Source of the DNA: Ctena decussata
Taxonomy: Eukaryota > Mollusca > Bivalvia > Lucinida > Lucinidae
Assembly: GCA_963989385.1 (NCBI GenBank)
Contig: OZ022500.1
Location: 21,032,460 to 21,096,459, forward strand
Length of the DNA: 64,000 bases
Direction of reading: 5' to 3'
A program made the translations under genes and the position numbers. Shown piece by piece: positions 1 to 11,437 of the stretch (its first letter is position 1; each line of letters starts with the position of its first letter). The notes beneath the pieces were generated by a model. The model ran no database searches, was not told the DNA's origin, and saw only the letters and a program-made list of their open reading frames with translations.

Positions 1-564
1 CTTGTACACATATTATTTTTCACTGTGATTTTTTTTTTCCTTTCTTAAGTAATCAGAATGTATAAAATTATGTCATATATTATAATGAAAAAGGATTATC
101 ATTTACATTAGTGATCATTAAAACTCTATTCTTCACTGAAATTATAATAGTATTATATTCATTATCTGTTAAGCCTTTCTTTTTGTCTAAACATGGTCCA
201 GCAACTATAATATTTGTAAGATTAATGCAAACAGTCATGCTTACTACCATATTTTTTTGGTTATGAGATAGGCTTTTTTTTCCATCCAAAACAATCTCAA
301 AAATCTAGATCCATCTTATGAGCTTGGTTTAGAATGGAAAAATGCCCCTCAAAGCAGAATTTTAAAAGACTGATATAAACATTTGGGGTCATTTTAGACA
401 CAGCAAAAACCCCCTTTCATTGCCAAATAATATGGTAAGATGAATGCTCAACAAGTTCATGCCTATTGAAACTAAAGAGCAAAGCAACATCACAAAATGC
501 AACAAGATTTGGTAGGTTACTAGTGTAGCAAGTTTTTGTTAGTGAAGGCTGCCACAGTTTTTAC
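1..564 (-). other. Intron downstream of the last exon in the window
   Basis: AT-rich sequence following the donor at 564. I see no further exon, poly(A) site I would trust, or repeat. The gene must continue beyond position 1, because the last exon ends with a donor rather than a stop codon. Confidence 0.5.
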
Positions 565-1557
565 CTTGCTCCTTTGTACCTGGCCCAGCAAGGGAATCAG
601 TATGTGAAAATTCCTCTGTTCTAAATTCAGCAGATCTCTCAATGCTTCCTTCTGTTGTGTGAGTTGTTGATTCAATGTATTCAGATCTAACTGTTTTAGA
701 TACAGACTGTAGATTTGCCAGTGTTTCGTCATCAGCTGCCTGAGCTGGTGACCTTGATCTTGGACTCTGTGAAGGTGAGTGTGATGGAGTAACCCTCCGC
801 ACCTGAACAGTTACACCTTCTGCTCGTTCACGGGATCCTGACCTTGACCGTGTCCTATGGAACTGTTTAGCTTGCATAAGTAAATTCTGCACTTCAGTAC
901 TATCATCAAATAACTCTTTCTCTTCTTTAATAGCTGCTTCCAACTGCTCTAATTCTTCAATTAGACTGCTACCAGAGCTTGAAATTGATTCTCTGTCAAC
1001 AAAACAGGCCTGAGTACCGGGTACAATTTCTTCTATTTCATACTCATCACTGCTGATTTCCTGTCCACCCTCATCAATGGACTTTGTTCTTGTTCTCACT
1101 CTTTGAACCTGGCTGCTTGAAATCACTTTGTGGGTAACTCTGGTGCCGTCATCTAGAATTTCTTCTTCTTCTTCCACGTCCATCACAGTTTGTGGTGGCT
1201 CCTCAAAAGTTTCTAATATAGTGTCTACTCCTGTGCCTTCAACTTCAACATCTTTTTCTTCTAATACATCTTCCTCCCCAGCATCTGATTTGAGGCTTTT
1301 ACGTACATGTTTGAGTGAGTGTTTGTGTACCTTGTGCATCTTATGAATTGTGCCATCATCTAAAATTTCTTCTTTATCTTCAAATTCCATAGTTTCATGA
1401 GGAGGCCCTTCTACTTCTAGCAACTCAACATTTTCTGTCTGATCAAAACTGACATGTCCCGGAGTCAAATGGCGTATTCTGTGATGCTTTAAGATTGAAC
1501 CATCATCTTGTTTGTCCTCAAAGTATTGAGAAGTATCTTCCAAAGATGGATCATATA
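565..1557 (-). CDS. 331-codon phase-1 exon, ankyrin-tail-like (copy 2 of paralogous pair)
   Basis: Minus-strand frame of 993 bp with acceptor (tcttatttacag) and donor (GAGCAAG/gtaaaa), phase 1 at both ends. It aligns end to end with the exon at 3288-4271. Shared blocks are SFDQTENVELLE, DDGT.HK.HKV, SLKHVR, SLKSDAGEED, LETFEEPP, EEEEEILDDGT, KVISSS, QEISSDE, PGTQ, LANLQSVSKT and TEEF. By eye about two thirds of residues are identical, so this is an exon duplication that has diverged for some time. The upstream ORF extension to a Met at about 1633 is intron. Whether the two copies are used together or as alternatives cannot be told from sequence; shared phase allows both. Confidence 0.85.
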
Positions 1558-1958
1558 CTGTAAATAAGATGGGTTTCGATACATAGATACATGGGATTAT
1601 AATGTGTATTATAATGCCAGAGGAGAACAACATAAACTAAGAAGTGAGCATGCTGTGTTAAATGCTAATTAGATTTTAGTTTTGGAAATCAAATTGTTTT
1701 AAAGATAGTTTAGCTAGTATTTAAAAAAGCAATTCATTTTTAACAGAAATGGTCAACCAACCTGCAGATAGGACTGAACTAGATACAATTTTTATTACAC
1801 TGACCAGGCTAGTTTCAACTGAAGATCAGTATTGTTTGTATGGTGTTATTTCTTTATACTACATGTACCTCCTTATAAAAGTTTCTTTTAGAAAAATAAA
1901 TGGAAGCAAAATTCATACTGTCTTTAGAAGTTATGTCTATGACCATTCACAACTTTCT

Positions 1959-1972
1959 GCATGCCAGTAGGT
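1959..1972. repeat. Left target-site duplication of the SINE
   Basis: gcatgccagtaggt, identical to 2243-2256, abutting the A/T-poor tail end of the SINE. Confidence 0.9.
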
Positions 1973-2242
1973 TGGTTGGTTGATTTTATGCTTAACGTCC
2001 ACGGTAAACAGCTAAGGTCATGTCGGGACGGTCAGTTAACCTAATCACACTATTCCCGGGCAGGCTTAGACCTCCTAAGCGGTTAACCAGTACTAAGTGC
2101 ACATACTTTCGCCAGTAACTAACAACTGCCCTTCTTGAATCAGTGGAAGGAGAAACGAAAGTATGTGGCCAGACCGGGTTTCGAACCCAGGACCTCTGAC
2201 TTATGAGTCAGGTGCCCTCCCGATTGCGCTACGCGGCCTGGC
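1973..2242 (-). mobile_element. tRNA-derived SINE, minus strand, full length
   Basis: The minus strand starts with a tRNA-like head (2242-2168). It has a 7-bp acceptor stem (GCCAGGC with GTCTGGC), box A (TAGCGCAATCGG) and box B (GGTTCGAAACC), followed by an unrelated body and a short (CAACC)n-like tail ending at 1973. The element is flanked by a perfect 14-bp duplication, gcatgccagtaggt, at 1959-1972 and 2243-2256. This is the target-site duplication expected of LINE-mediated retroposition. The intact A/B boxes and perfect duplication suggest a fairly young insertion. Confidence 0.9.
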
Positions 2243-2256
2243 GCATGCCAGTAGGT
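2243..2256. repeat. Right target-site duplication of the SINE
   Basis: gcatgccagtaggt, identical to 1959-1972, abutting the tRNA-like 5' end of the SINE. Confidence 0.9.
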
Positions 2257-3287
2257 ATCACGATTACAAAACAATACTGTAAATTTAGACTGGCCTGGCT
2301 TCTGTCTCTCTTTTCTTTTCCCATGCAAGATATTACTTAATGCAGGATAACCAATTAAAGTATCTTGAAATGTTACAGGGCAATTTATAACCTGGAATTT
2401 GATTTTGCATTCTGAATCGTAGCAAGTCCTTGTTAGATTAAACCAAAATGCTGACATTCAATTACATTAACAACAAATTTTTAGCATTTTTATTCAGTGA
2501 GTCTGTTAAAAAGAACAGATATTATATTACTATTAACAAAAAAAAAATTCCCTTTTGCAAAGCCCGACCAATCAACAGCTTTATTGACAAGAAAAATTAA
2601 AATCTAGAATAGTTCCTTCTTGAGCAGAGAATACATTCAAAAGAAGGAAGATGGACCAGACTACGTAGTTTCGGCTAATAAAGCCTCGTCAGTGACCCTG
2701 ACAATATCTGGTGACGAAACCAGAGAAAAGCACATGGTTATTTCTAAATTTTTATCGGGCAGTCAATTCAAAGACTGATTAGTATCTAAACGGGTGATCT
2801 AGAATAATAGTCTAAATCAATCTTAAATTTTAGATTTCTCAGAATATATCCTCTGATCTCATAGGACGAAAATAAAATATAATCTGCACTATGGAAAACT
2901 GTTTTCTGATTTCACTTGTATAACAGAGGGCGTTCCTAAAAGATATACCGGTAATGCAGTACAAAAACAGGAGCCAATCCAAAATTTCAAAAAGATAAGA
3001 TCATTAAGGTGAAAAGAACCATCCCTGTGAGGAAGAAGCAGCAGCTTAAATTAATTATGATTTTGAAATTCTGGACTGGCCACTGTAAAAAATGAACCAG
3101 GCAATAAATCTAACTGAATTATGAACTCAAATTCGTTAAAGTATGGTTTTAAATGAATTAACATAAAGTTATTACCATGCTCACCAAGACTTATGCCTTT
3201 GTACAGGACTACAGCAAGGATTACACAAAATGCAACTTATCTACTAAGATATTAGTGTTTTGCTTATTCTGTCATTACAATGTTTAC

Positions 3288-4271
3288 CTGGTTCATCCAA
3301 AAGGGCTTCTTGTGGAAGGAACTCCTCTGTTTTAAACTCAGATGTTGTTTCAATGCTCTCTTCCGTTTTATGTGTTGTTGTTTCAAAGTGTCCAGACCTG
3401 ATAGTTTTTGAAACAGACTGTAGGTTTGCTAAAGTGTCTTCATCAACACCTTGCACTGGTGAACCTGACCTTGGTGTATGGGAAGGTGTATGAGAAGGAG
3501 TGACTCGCCGTTCTTGGACAGTGTAAGTATCCTCAGTCCTTTCCAAAGAGCCTGACCTTGATCTTGACTTTCTGGTTTCTTTTGCTTTCAAAAGTGTTGT
3601 CTGAACTTGTGTTCCATCATCGTATGTTTCTTCCTCTTCCTGAATGCTTGCTTCCATCTGATCTAAATCATCAATAAAACTACTACTTGAACTTGATGAT
3701 TCAACACCAGCAACAAAGCAAGACTGGGTACCAGGCAAGATCTCTTCTATTTCACATTCATCGCTACTGATCTCTTGACCACTCTCATCAAATGATTTGG
3801 CCCTTGTTTTAACTTTCTGAACTAAACTACTAGATATTACTTTCCTTGTAACTTTTGTCCCATCATCCAAAATTTCTTCTTCTTCCTCCACTTCTGTAAC
3901 ACATTTTGGTGGTTCCTCAAAAGTCTCTAAAACCGTTTCTTTTCCAGTTCCGGTAACTTCAATATCTCCTTCCTCTATAAGATCTTCTTCACCTGCATCC
4001 GATTTAAGACTTCTACGAACGTGTTTCAATGAATGCCTACGAACTTTGTGGACTTTATGTACTGTTCCATCATCCATAACCTCTTCTTCATCTTCAACTT
4101 CCAGTTCTTCTCTTAGTGGTCCTTCCTCTTCTAGTAATTCAACATTTTCTGTCTGATCAAAGCTGACGTGGCTTCTTGGCAAGTGCTTTATTCGATGGTG
4201 CTTTAAGATTGAGCCATCACCTTTTTTATCCTCATAGTATTGGGTTGGATCCTCCAAGGAAGAGTCAAACA
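3288..4271 (-). CDS. 328-codon phase-1 exon, ankyrin-tail-like (copy 1 of paralogous pair)
   Basis: Minus-strand frame of 984 bp between acceptor (ctaatttgcag) and donor (GAACCAG/gtaaac), phase 1 at both ends. Blocks in order: FDSSLEDPTQYYED; GDGSILKHHRIKHL; SFDQTENVELLEEEG; MDDGTVHKVHKVRRHSLKHV; RRSLKSDAGEEDL; LETFEEPPK; EILDDGTKVTRKVISSS; SSDECEIEEILPGT; a Ser run; an RSRSGS patch; RRVTPSHTPSHTPRSGSP (potential proline-directed phosphosites); and LANLQSVSKTIRS. The DDGT/SLKH/PGT blocks are what I recall from protostome ankyrin C-termini. That attribution is from memory, not a search. The exon is clearly paralogous to the next exon downstream. Confidence 0.85.
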
Positions 4272-5845
4272 CTGCAAATTAGATGTTTTTGCATACACAG
4301 ATACACAAAAGGAGTGTACAACATATGCTTTGTATTAAGCAAGCTTTACTAGATGCTGATCAGAATTAGGTGTTTTACAGTTTTCAGAAATGAGCATATG
4401 TAGGCTAAAGGAAATTTTCATTTGACACTTATATGTCTCAACAGGCACACAATGTTGACATAATGCTAGGATACTGTGTGCCCATTGGGTAGTGGATGAT
4501 TATATATTTAAACCTCGAACTGTGAAGAAAAAAAGTCAAATTCCGATCTTTTTACCAGTTCCAATAAAACAAATGTCTCTGCCAACCATTACATTCAAGT
4601 AAACTGATGCTGTGACAGTCACATATTTCATTTTCTGCATTCAGTTCAGATCCAGATGATATGACTCACTGATCTTGATGAGTGTATTACAAGTTAATGT
4701 TACAACGGTGGTGTCACTACATAGGAATACATTTAAAATAAGCTTTTGAATTGCAAAGTGAAATTTTGAATCTAAATGAAAAGTTTAAAGTATAGTGTAT
4801 CCTGTAATACCAATTGACACAAGAATTGTACTTTATTCTTCTTCTATTTGCTTATTCAAACTATAAGAAATATGCCTTCATTTATGCTCATTTCTGAAAA
4901 CACTTAGAGGGTTTTTATTTCCAGGGATTATCTGATTAATAATTTCAAAGACTTTAAAGCTGCTTGTGATTTGTTTGCACAAACTGACATAATAAATATC
5001 TTGTACTGTCAGCTTTCAAAGCAAAGTCTCAAGTTAGTTCACTGATTCTTACAATTACCATATCCAACCTACTAAGCACAGAAGGTACTTAGAATTTTCA
5101 TACTTTTAGCAGCGACTTTAAAGCAAGAATTTTAGATAAGCATACAGTCTAAAATGAAAATATTTAACTGTTAGATTACTCATTCCAATAGCCAAAATTG
5201 TTACGAAAAGTTAAAAATGAACAGCAGTGTAGGCACAGGAAAAAGAAAAAACAAAACTTTCTTCACACAATAATGTAGTGTTGTTCAATCTGCAATAAAA
5301 TTTCAAAATCCAATGGATTTTTTATGACTAGCCAAGCAACAATGCATAGTCAGTTTAGCATGTGTAATAAACAGGTCAAATATGGTAGTATCTCAGCTGA
5401 GACCATTTAAGCAAAAGCAGCAGTAAAGCTTGTCCAAAAGGTTAGGGAGTATCCACCAAAAGAGACTGATGAAAAATTAAATCATACAATTTAACAGACC
5501 TGGAAATAAAATAAAGCCACAGACATAACACTTCACCTTGACAAACACCACTGAGACAGCATATAGCAAAGACAATATAAAAAGCATTAAGAACACCAGT
5601 GTGATTCATTTCTTTACAACTTTTGAATTTAATTCACTAAAATGATTCAGACAATTTCAGGCCATACATGAATGGGACCTTACATAAGTTTCAGTTTTGA
5701 ACCAGTTAAGACTTCAATTTTGATAGTAAAGCATTTGCAAAAGGCACATACCCATGTCAGAGTGCTCTTAAGAAGCTGTCTGACCAGGGTCTAAAATGTT
5801 TGCAAACAGTTTTATAAAACATCCCCTGACAGGAAAACAGACCAA

Positions 5846-6060
5846 AGGTGAATGGATATGCCTCTATTTTTTCTACCATATTTTTTTTTGCAAAGGGGAA
5901 CAACTTTCTTGGCATTCTGTTTGCATCCTTGAACAAAATAGCCCTTCAAAAATGGGGTCTTCAAAGGAGCAAATTCTATCCTAAGAGCTGATCCCATTAA
6001 GAAGGGAGGCAAACAAGAAAATGGCACAGTTGCTTCCCCTGAAAGTGTACCCATTCACCT
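5846..6060. mobile_element. Foldback MITE-like element, family with AGGTGAATGGATA ends
   Basis: Begins aggtgaatggata and ends with the inverse (acccattcacct). The interior is also inverted-symmetric: gcaaaggggaacaac and aatggggtct on one side; aggagcaaattc, agaagggaggcaaacaag and ggcacagttgcttcccc on the other. Related copies lie at 19112-19356, 21949-22189 and 43521-43738, plus one split by an insertion (29897-30055 with 33390-33430). No coding capacity. Confidence 0.75.
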
Positions 6061-6347
6061 AGAAGAGACCACTGAAGAAATGATAAATGGCAGTGTTGAT
6101 ATCACTGCTCTTTGCATGTTAGGTGAATGCAAGTCTAGAAATGAATCACACATACCCATTTTTCGAACTATGTGGTATTCAAAGAACTATGTGGTATTCA
6201 AAGAAAACAAATGTGTGTAAACACAAGAAAGGTACCTTACAGCAGGTGCCAATATTGAAAACTGATCGGCATCTATATCCATGCAAACTGATCACAGTGC
6301 TTGTTGAAGAATGATCTGATTGCAGATACATATGCTGATCAGGGTGT

Positions 6348-6506
6348 GAGGTTATTAAACTTGAGAATAATCTCAAACTCAAAATAAAGCACATTGATTG
6401 GCTGCTTCCGAGCATGTGCTCGGAAGCAGCCAATCAGTGTGCTCGGAAGCAGCCAATCAGTATGCTTTATTTTGAGTTTGAGAATGTACTCAAGTTTTAT
6501 AACCTC
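6348..6506. mobile_element. Foldback element, GAGGTTATAAAACTT family
   Basis: Ends gaggttattaaacttgag and its inverse (ctcaagttttataacctc), with a long central stem (attggctgcttccgagca paired with tgctcggaagcagccaat). The stem half is present an extra time (gctcggaagcagccaatcag twice), a small internal duplication. Other family members are at 16688-16929 and 18840-18966; half of a copy starts duplicate B at 21764. Confidence 0.8.
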
Positions 6507-7235
6507 AGGTCTGATGCCTTGCCATATGGCACCTTTTCTCATGGTATAACCCATTCTGTCACAGAGTAACTTAATAGAATATAAACAGTAAACTGGAAAA
6601 TATTCACAAAATTTCAGTTTTGTTAAAATAAAACTATTGGAAATAGTTATAGCTTTTATCAATGCCAAGAACCATTCTGTGAATCCCAATTTTAGAGCTT
6701 GGCAAATATTTCATTTGCATTAATTCGCAAACATTAGCAGGTTTACAATATCTGCTTTAAAAACATTTTTTTAACAATTTTGTGACTGTACTTGTTGAGC
6801 TTTTGTGCTAGAGCATTAAAACACATACCAGTATGTATACATTGTTGCTTTAGAATGAAAGCTCAGTAAGTATACAGGTCATTTATGGAGTTCTTATGGT
6901 AGGGGGAGATACTGTATGTATATACAGAACTTCAATGGCTTAAACAGGCTTGGGACCATGAAAATTTGTTCCAGCCAAAAAGAGTGTAAGGCATCAAGGG
7001 TTACTTTCTATTTAAATTGAACTCTAGGTTCTATACAGGAAGTGTAAACAAGCCATCAGAGTTGAAGCCATTGAAAATCTACTGTATCAGCATTAAATAA
7101 TATATGAACTTACTCTGTGACAAATATGGAGTGTAATAAAAATGACATGTATTGAGACTAGTACTGGTATTCTGTTTCAATCTTTGAATTTGGATAAGTC
7201 CACATATTCTATCAGAAGATCTTACAGATAAAACT

Positions 7236-7277
7236 GTTTTCTGAAAAGTGGAACCTGTTTTCTGAAAAGTGGAACCT
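7236..7277. repeat. Short direct repeat, two 21-bp units
   Basis: ttttctgaaaagtggaacct occurs twice head to tail. A simple local duplication with no obvious function. Confidence 0.7.
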
Positions 7278-7305
7278 GATCAAACTGCTCCTATATTAAG
7301 TGCCT

Positions 7306-7562
7306 GGGGTCATATTTATAAAACGACTTAAGTGGTTGCTATGCTGTTGCTAAGTTAAATTTCTATGAAGGAGATTCCCTACAACTATGAAATTTGCTCT
7401 AGAGGAACAGTTCCCTACAACTATGAAATTTGCTCCAGAGGAAAAGTCTTTTTCAGACTGTTCCTCTAGAGCAAATTTCATAGTTGTAGGGAATCTCCTT
7501 CATTGAAATTCTGCCTTAGCAACAGCATAGCAACCATTTAAGTCATTTTATAAATACGGCCG
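7306..7562. mobile_element. Foldback element, GGGGTCGTATTTATAAAACGAC family
   Basis: Inverted-repeat element with ends ggggtcatatttataaaacg and cattttataaatacggccgc. The arms share gttgctatgctgttgctaag (inverted as cttagcaacagcatagcaac) and ctatgaaggagattccctac. The centre has a duplicated arm segment (gttccctacaactatgaaat). Two more copies are at 46687-46908 and 60513-60667. Confidence 0.85.
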
Positions 7563-8014
7563 CAGATCTGGATCTGCACTGTCTGCTCAGGTTTGTCTGT
7601 CCCAATACTTTAAGGTATAGGCTATGGGTACACCATTTTTTTTCAGAGGGAGACATTTTTTTGTGACTTCATGCTTGATTCACTGGCCAAAACATGGTCT
7701 ACCCTTGAAGAATTTCCTCCAAAAGGGAGCCAATACTTTAAGAGCTGACCCTAGAAAAATTGAATTTCCCTGAATGTGTATCCATAACCTTTCAAGTGTT
7801 TATGGCAAATTAAGGTAAAGTTTCTCTTTGGACAACCAAACTAAATATTCTGTAAATAAGAAGTGGGAAAGATTATTTCAAAATTTTCAATGTATATGTG
7901 ATATCACAAGCAAATATTAGGTAAATAATATATGTTGGTAAGGTGTATACTAACAAATTGCACACAATGCTGTTTGATGCTTATACAGTATGCTTATCAC
8001 AATTATGCTCATCA

Positions 8015-8233
8015 GGGCTCAGTTGTTTAAAGCATCGTTAGCCTAACAAGCTCGTTAAGAGATCAGCTCATTAAGTGTTTTATGACCTTATAGCCAGATA
8101 CACTGATAGTTTTTGTTGATAAAAGCTTCTCACAATATTTCAACAAAAAATGGTGGCGTATTTACGATATTAACATTTAAACTTTTAACAAAACGTTAAC
8201 TAACAATGTTGTTAGTTTTGAAAAACAGGGTCC
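8015..8233. mobile_element. Inverted-repeat element, GGGCTCAGTTGTTT family
   Basis: Left end gggctcagttgtttaaagca, right end inverse of ttttgaaaaacagggtcc, with gttaactaacaatgttgtta near the right end. The internal core aaaagcttctcacaatattt is shared with the copy at 49956-50268. Non-coding, MITE-like. Confidence 0.7.
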
Positions 8234-8381
8234 AGATTGGCTTAAACCTACTGTAAAGCCGACAAACATTGTAAGAAGGTCTGAAGCAACCAATCATCAT
8301 TGAACTTAGTAAACATGTACATAGAACATTTCTAGCAAATTTCAGAAGCCAACTGATGAGCATAGTTTTGCTGACTCAAGT

Positions 8382-8586
8382 ATGCCGCGACACAACAAAA
8401 CCAATAATGTGGTTGTGTGCCCAGCACAGACTCAGATCAGCCTGGGCATCTGCCCAGTCTGATCAGAGTCTTCACTGTCCGCATGGCAGTAGCTTAGACC
8501 CTTAGCTACCCTTTGAGCACTAAATGAAGAGTCTGGTCAAACTGGGCACACAACCACTTTGTTGGTCTTCTTGTGTCGCTGCTCAT
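8382..8586. mobile_element. Foldback element, GAGCCGCGACACGACAAAACC family, copy 1
   Basis: Starts gccgcgacacaacaaaacca and ends with the inverse (gttggtcttcttgtgtcgct). Inside is an inverted core, cagactcagatcagcctggg / cagtctgatcagagtc, then a conserved gtagcttagacccttagcta segment. Four members lie in this window (also 9184-9423, 44407-44626, 63153-63393). Confidence 0.85.
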
Positions 8587-9183
8587 TTCTGCCTGCATCA
8601 GCCACCTCTGGATGCAATGAAAATCCATTAGTTTTTAAAGACTGTTCAGACTGCAATGATAAACCATTTCTGCATGCTGTAATGTTCATGTTAAGATCAG
8701 GTCATATGGATATATATACAGTTATATCATTCCAGTTGCTACATTTTTTTGTTAATATTTTTTTTTAGATTTTACATTTTTTAATAAATCATATGAACAC
8801 AAATCTATGCACAGCACAGTCAATTGTAGTTATGTATGAAAAAAACACCAAAACATGGCACACAATTTGAGTATTACTTTACAGCTACTTCAATGAGCTT
8901 TTTAATGTGCAATAATTATTCATTTAATTTAATAATCTCTTCATAAAACTTTATGTTTTAAATTTATATAATTCCTACTTTCATGATGTTTATTATTATT
9001 ATGGTCATACATATAAATACATAAAATTCAGCCCAGTACAAAAAAACAAAAAAAATTGATATAGTTTGAAATTCAGTATAGATATTAAATGATAATAATA
9101 AAGTAGTACATAAAAGGTTTACATATAAATATAAACATGAGTGTCATATGTTTTGCAATGTAAATCAGAATTTTAAGAGAGAT

Positions 9184-9423
9184 ATGAGCCGCGACGTGAC
9201 AAAACCAACAATGTGGTTGTGCGCCCAACGCAGACTCAGATCAGCCTGGGCATCCGCCCAGTCTGATCAGAGTCTACGCTGTTCGCATGGAGGTAGCTTA
9301 GACCCTTAGCTACCCTTTGAGCACTAAATGAAAAGTTTGTTCAAACTAAGCGGATGGCCAGGCTGATCTGAGTCTGCGCTGGACGCACTACCACATTGTT
9401 GGTTTTCTCGCGTCACGGCTCAT
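9184..9423. mobile_element. Foldback element, GAGCCGCGACACGACAAAACC family, copy 2
   Basis: Starts atgagccgcgacgtgacaaa and ends gttttctcgcgtcacggctcat, with the same internal cores as copy 1, only about 600 bp away. Full-length inverted symmetry, no coding capacity. Confidence 0.88.
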
Positions 9424-9641
9424 GTGTAGATATCAAAAGTATGCCAATACATCAGAAAAGAAAGACTTCTTTATTTTGATTTGTACATCACTCCCACACC
9501 AATACACCAGAAAAGACTTATTAAAGTCCAGCTACACTTATGTCTTCAGAGAGAGAATGCAACAGTTTTTGCTCACACTATAGGTTTAATGGCAAACTCC
9601 ACTATTCCTGAAACTTGATATCTTACCCAGTTGAACACTCT

Positions 9642-9849
9642 TAACCCTTAAAGTGCCAAAAAAGAAAATAGCTGAATATGCAAACTGCGTAGATCCAGAT
9701 GAGGCAGCTCAGGATGGGGCACCTCACCAAGATCTACATTGTTTGCCCTCTAGTCTTTGAATTCCACTATGTTATAGCTTGGATGAAAGATGTTTTGAAA
9801 TTTTGCCATCATTAATTTAGGCGTCCGCTTTTTGGCCCTTTAAGGATTA
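9642..9849. mobile_element. Repeat with TAACCCTTTAAGTGCCAA ends, copy 1
   Basis: Ends taacccttaaagtgccaaaa and the inverse (ttttggccctttaaggatta). Internal landmarks tagatccagatgaggcagct, ctagtctttgaattc and atatagcttggat recur in copies at 39211-39494, 50718-50926, 56181-56390 and (inverted) 62132-62342, with a fragment at 16936-17022. Confidence 0.82.
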
Positions 9850-10411
9850 TAACCACCATTTTTTTTGTAAATATTTGGACACCACAATCATTTACAACCC
9901 AATAACACTGCCCAGATATTTACAGCAAAAACAGTATTCATTCAAAGTAAAATCACTTTTAATTTTTCCCACCATACTCACTAGAAACAAGCTTAACAAC
10001 TATCAGCCTTATTCATTAGAAACAAGCGTATCATGTCTCAGCCATGCGCACACAAAAAGAACTGGCATAACATTTTTCAAACTTGCTCACAAGACTGTAG
10101 CAGAACATTTCTCAGACTTGCTCATCACAGTCAGCACACTTTTCCAGCCATTTTCCCATAAACTACCAACCTTCCCAGGACTCAAATATTGAGTTAGTAG
10201 AAAAATGAAACAAGCAACAGTAACTTTTAAAGATAAAAGGAAATGAAGAATTACTCAGTCAGTACTGGGTTTACAAATGCATAATGGGATCTGATATTGA
10301 ACTGTCTATCAAACTTATTTGGTTTAAAATGGGGTGGGGGGATGTTTCTCCTCCAGCACAGACCAAAAGTCTACATCCATCTTACAAGACAGATCTAGAT
10401 TTTTTGGGCTG

Positions 10412-10752
10412 TTTAACACAGGGTATAATCGATTCCGCCAATTTTCGCTTCCTGCAGAGTGTACATCATATTTGGCTTCTGCTGAGACTGTCCCCGAACT
10501 CTTGCTTCCTGCAGAGACCACTGTCCGCGAAAAATGGCTTCCTGCCGAGACTGTCCGCGTGACTCTGCTTCCTGCCGAGAGCCTCGGCAGGAAGCAGAAT
10601 CACGTGGACAGTCTCTGCAGGAAGCCATTTATCATGTACAGGAGTCTTGGCAGGAAGCAAGAGTTCGCGGGGAGTCTTGGAGGAAGCCAAATATGATGTA
10701 CAGTCTCTGCAGGAAGCAAAAATTAGCAGAATCGATTATACCCTGTGTTTAA
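10412..10752. repeat. 340-bp palindrome built of about 30-bp units
   Basis: Outer arms ttaacacagggtataatcga and tcgattataccctgtgttta. Inside, each arm is made of about five related units reading gcttcctgccgagactgtcc and, on the other arm, their inverse (ggacagtctctgcaggaagc). The centre is near 10584 (cctgccgag/agcctcggcagg). Single-stranded it would form one very long hairpin. No coding potential beyond shadow ORFs produced by the symmetry. Confidence 0.85.
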
Positions 10753-10984
10753 GAAATGAAACCTGTCTTACAGCACAATTACACAATAATGATTCAGATA
10801 TTTCTGGTCATTCTGGAGGGGGCCTCCATCTAGTAGCTAAATAGATATGGTTGACCTACTTGCTTGGAACCAAAACTTTTATTTTTAAGACACTCTCTGG
10901 GTAATTCTTTATTCCAGAAAACTTACCTGTCTCCAGAGAAGAAAGAGCAGGACTAGCATTAAGTGGCTATACAAGTCAATTCCA

Positions 10985-11180
10985 CATATTTTTAGGACTA
11001 CAGTCAAACCTGTCTCAAGGAGTCACCCAAGGGAAGGTCAAAAATTGGCTGCTTAAGACAGGTGATCCCTTAATACAGGTTCACTTGCACTGTATTTTGG
11101 TTCAAGGGACTCAGAAAAAGTGGCTGCTTAGGACAGGTGATCCCTTAATAGAGGTGACCACATAAGCAGTGACTGTACTG
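10985..11180. repeat. Two 75-bp tandem units (TGGCTGCTTAAGACAGGTGA)
   Basis: tggctgcttaagacaggtga tcccttaata occurs at 11047 and 11121, about 75 bp apart, flanked by related sequence starting ctacagtcaaacctgtctca. Probably a fragment of a dispersed repeat with internal tandem structure. Confidence 0.6.
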
Positions 11181-11437
11181 TGGTCACTGTTTTAGAGGAT
11201 CAATGAAATTTAATGTCCTTGTTGTCATTAATTTTGTTTGTTTGTTTTGTTTTGATTTTTTATTAGAGGGGGAAATCATATTATATTTCAGTTTGAAAGC
11301 ATTATGCTGCACAAAGCTTTCATATTGAAGTATGATTTTCCCTCTAACTAAGATTCATAATTATGTGGAATTCACTACAGAAAAAAAAAGAAGTAAAAAA
11401 GAAGCCAAAGGGTTGTGCAGGCCAAAGAATTAAATAC

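Larger units (their letters stand above)
1558..3287 (-). other. Intron between the two paralogous exons
   Basis: 1730-bp intron with canonical GT at its 5' end (3287) and AG at its 3' end (1558). It contains a SINE at 1973-2242 and otherwise unremarkable AT-rich sequence. I found no third copy of the duplicated exon in it. Confidence 0.7.
4272..11437 (-). other. 7.2-kb intron rich in foldback elements
   Basis: Intron between the giant exon and the first paralogous exon. Roughly 4300-5840 shows nothing I can assign. From 5846 on it is dense with inverted-repeat elements and one large palindrome (listed separately). ORFs here are short and fall inside repeats. Confidence 0.7.

Noticed and set aside
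2168..2242. Functional tRNA gene on the minus strand
   Set aside because: The head folds partly like a tRNA, but it is joined to a SINE body and flanked by a 14-bp target duplication, and its anticodon loop has the wrong length.
10284..10844. Several overlapping ORFs on both strands
   Set aside because: They arise from the palindrome at 10412-10752; the same peptide appears on both strands because of symmetry.
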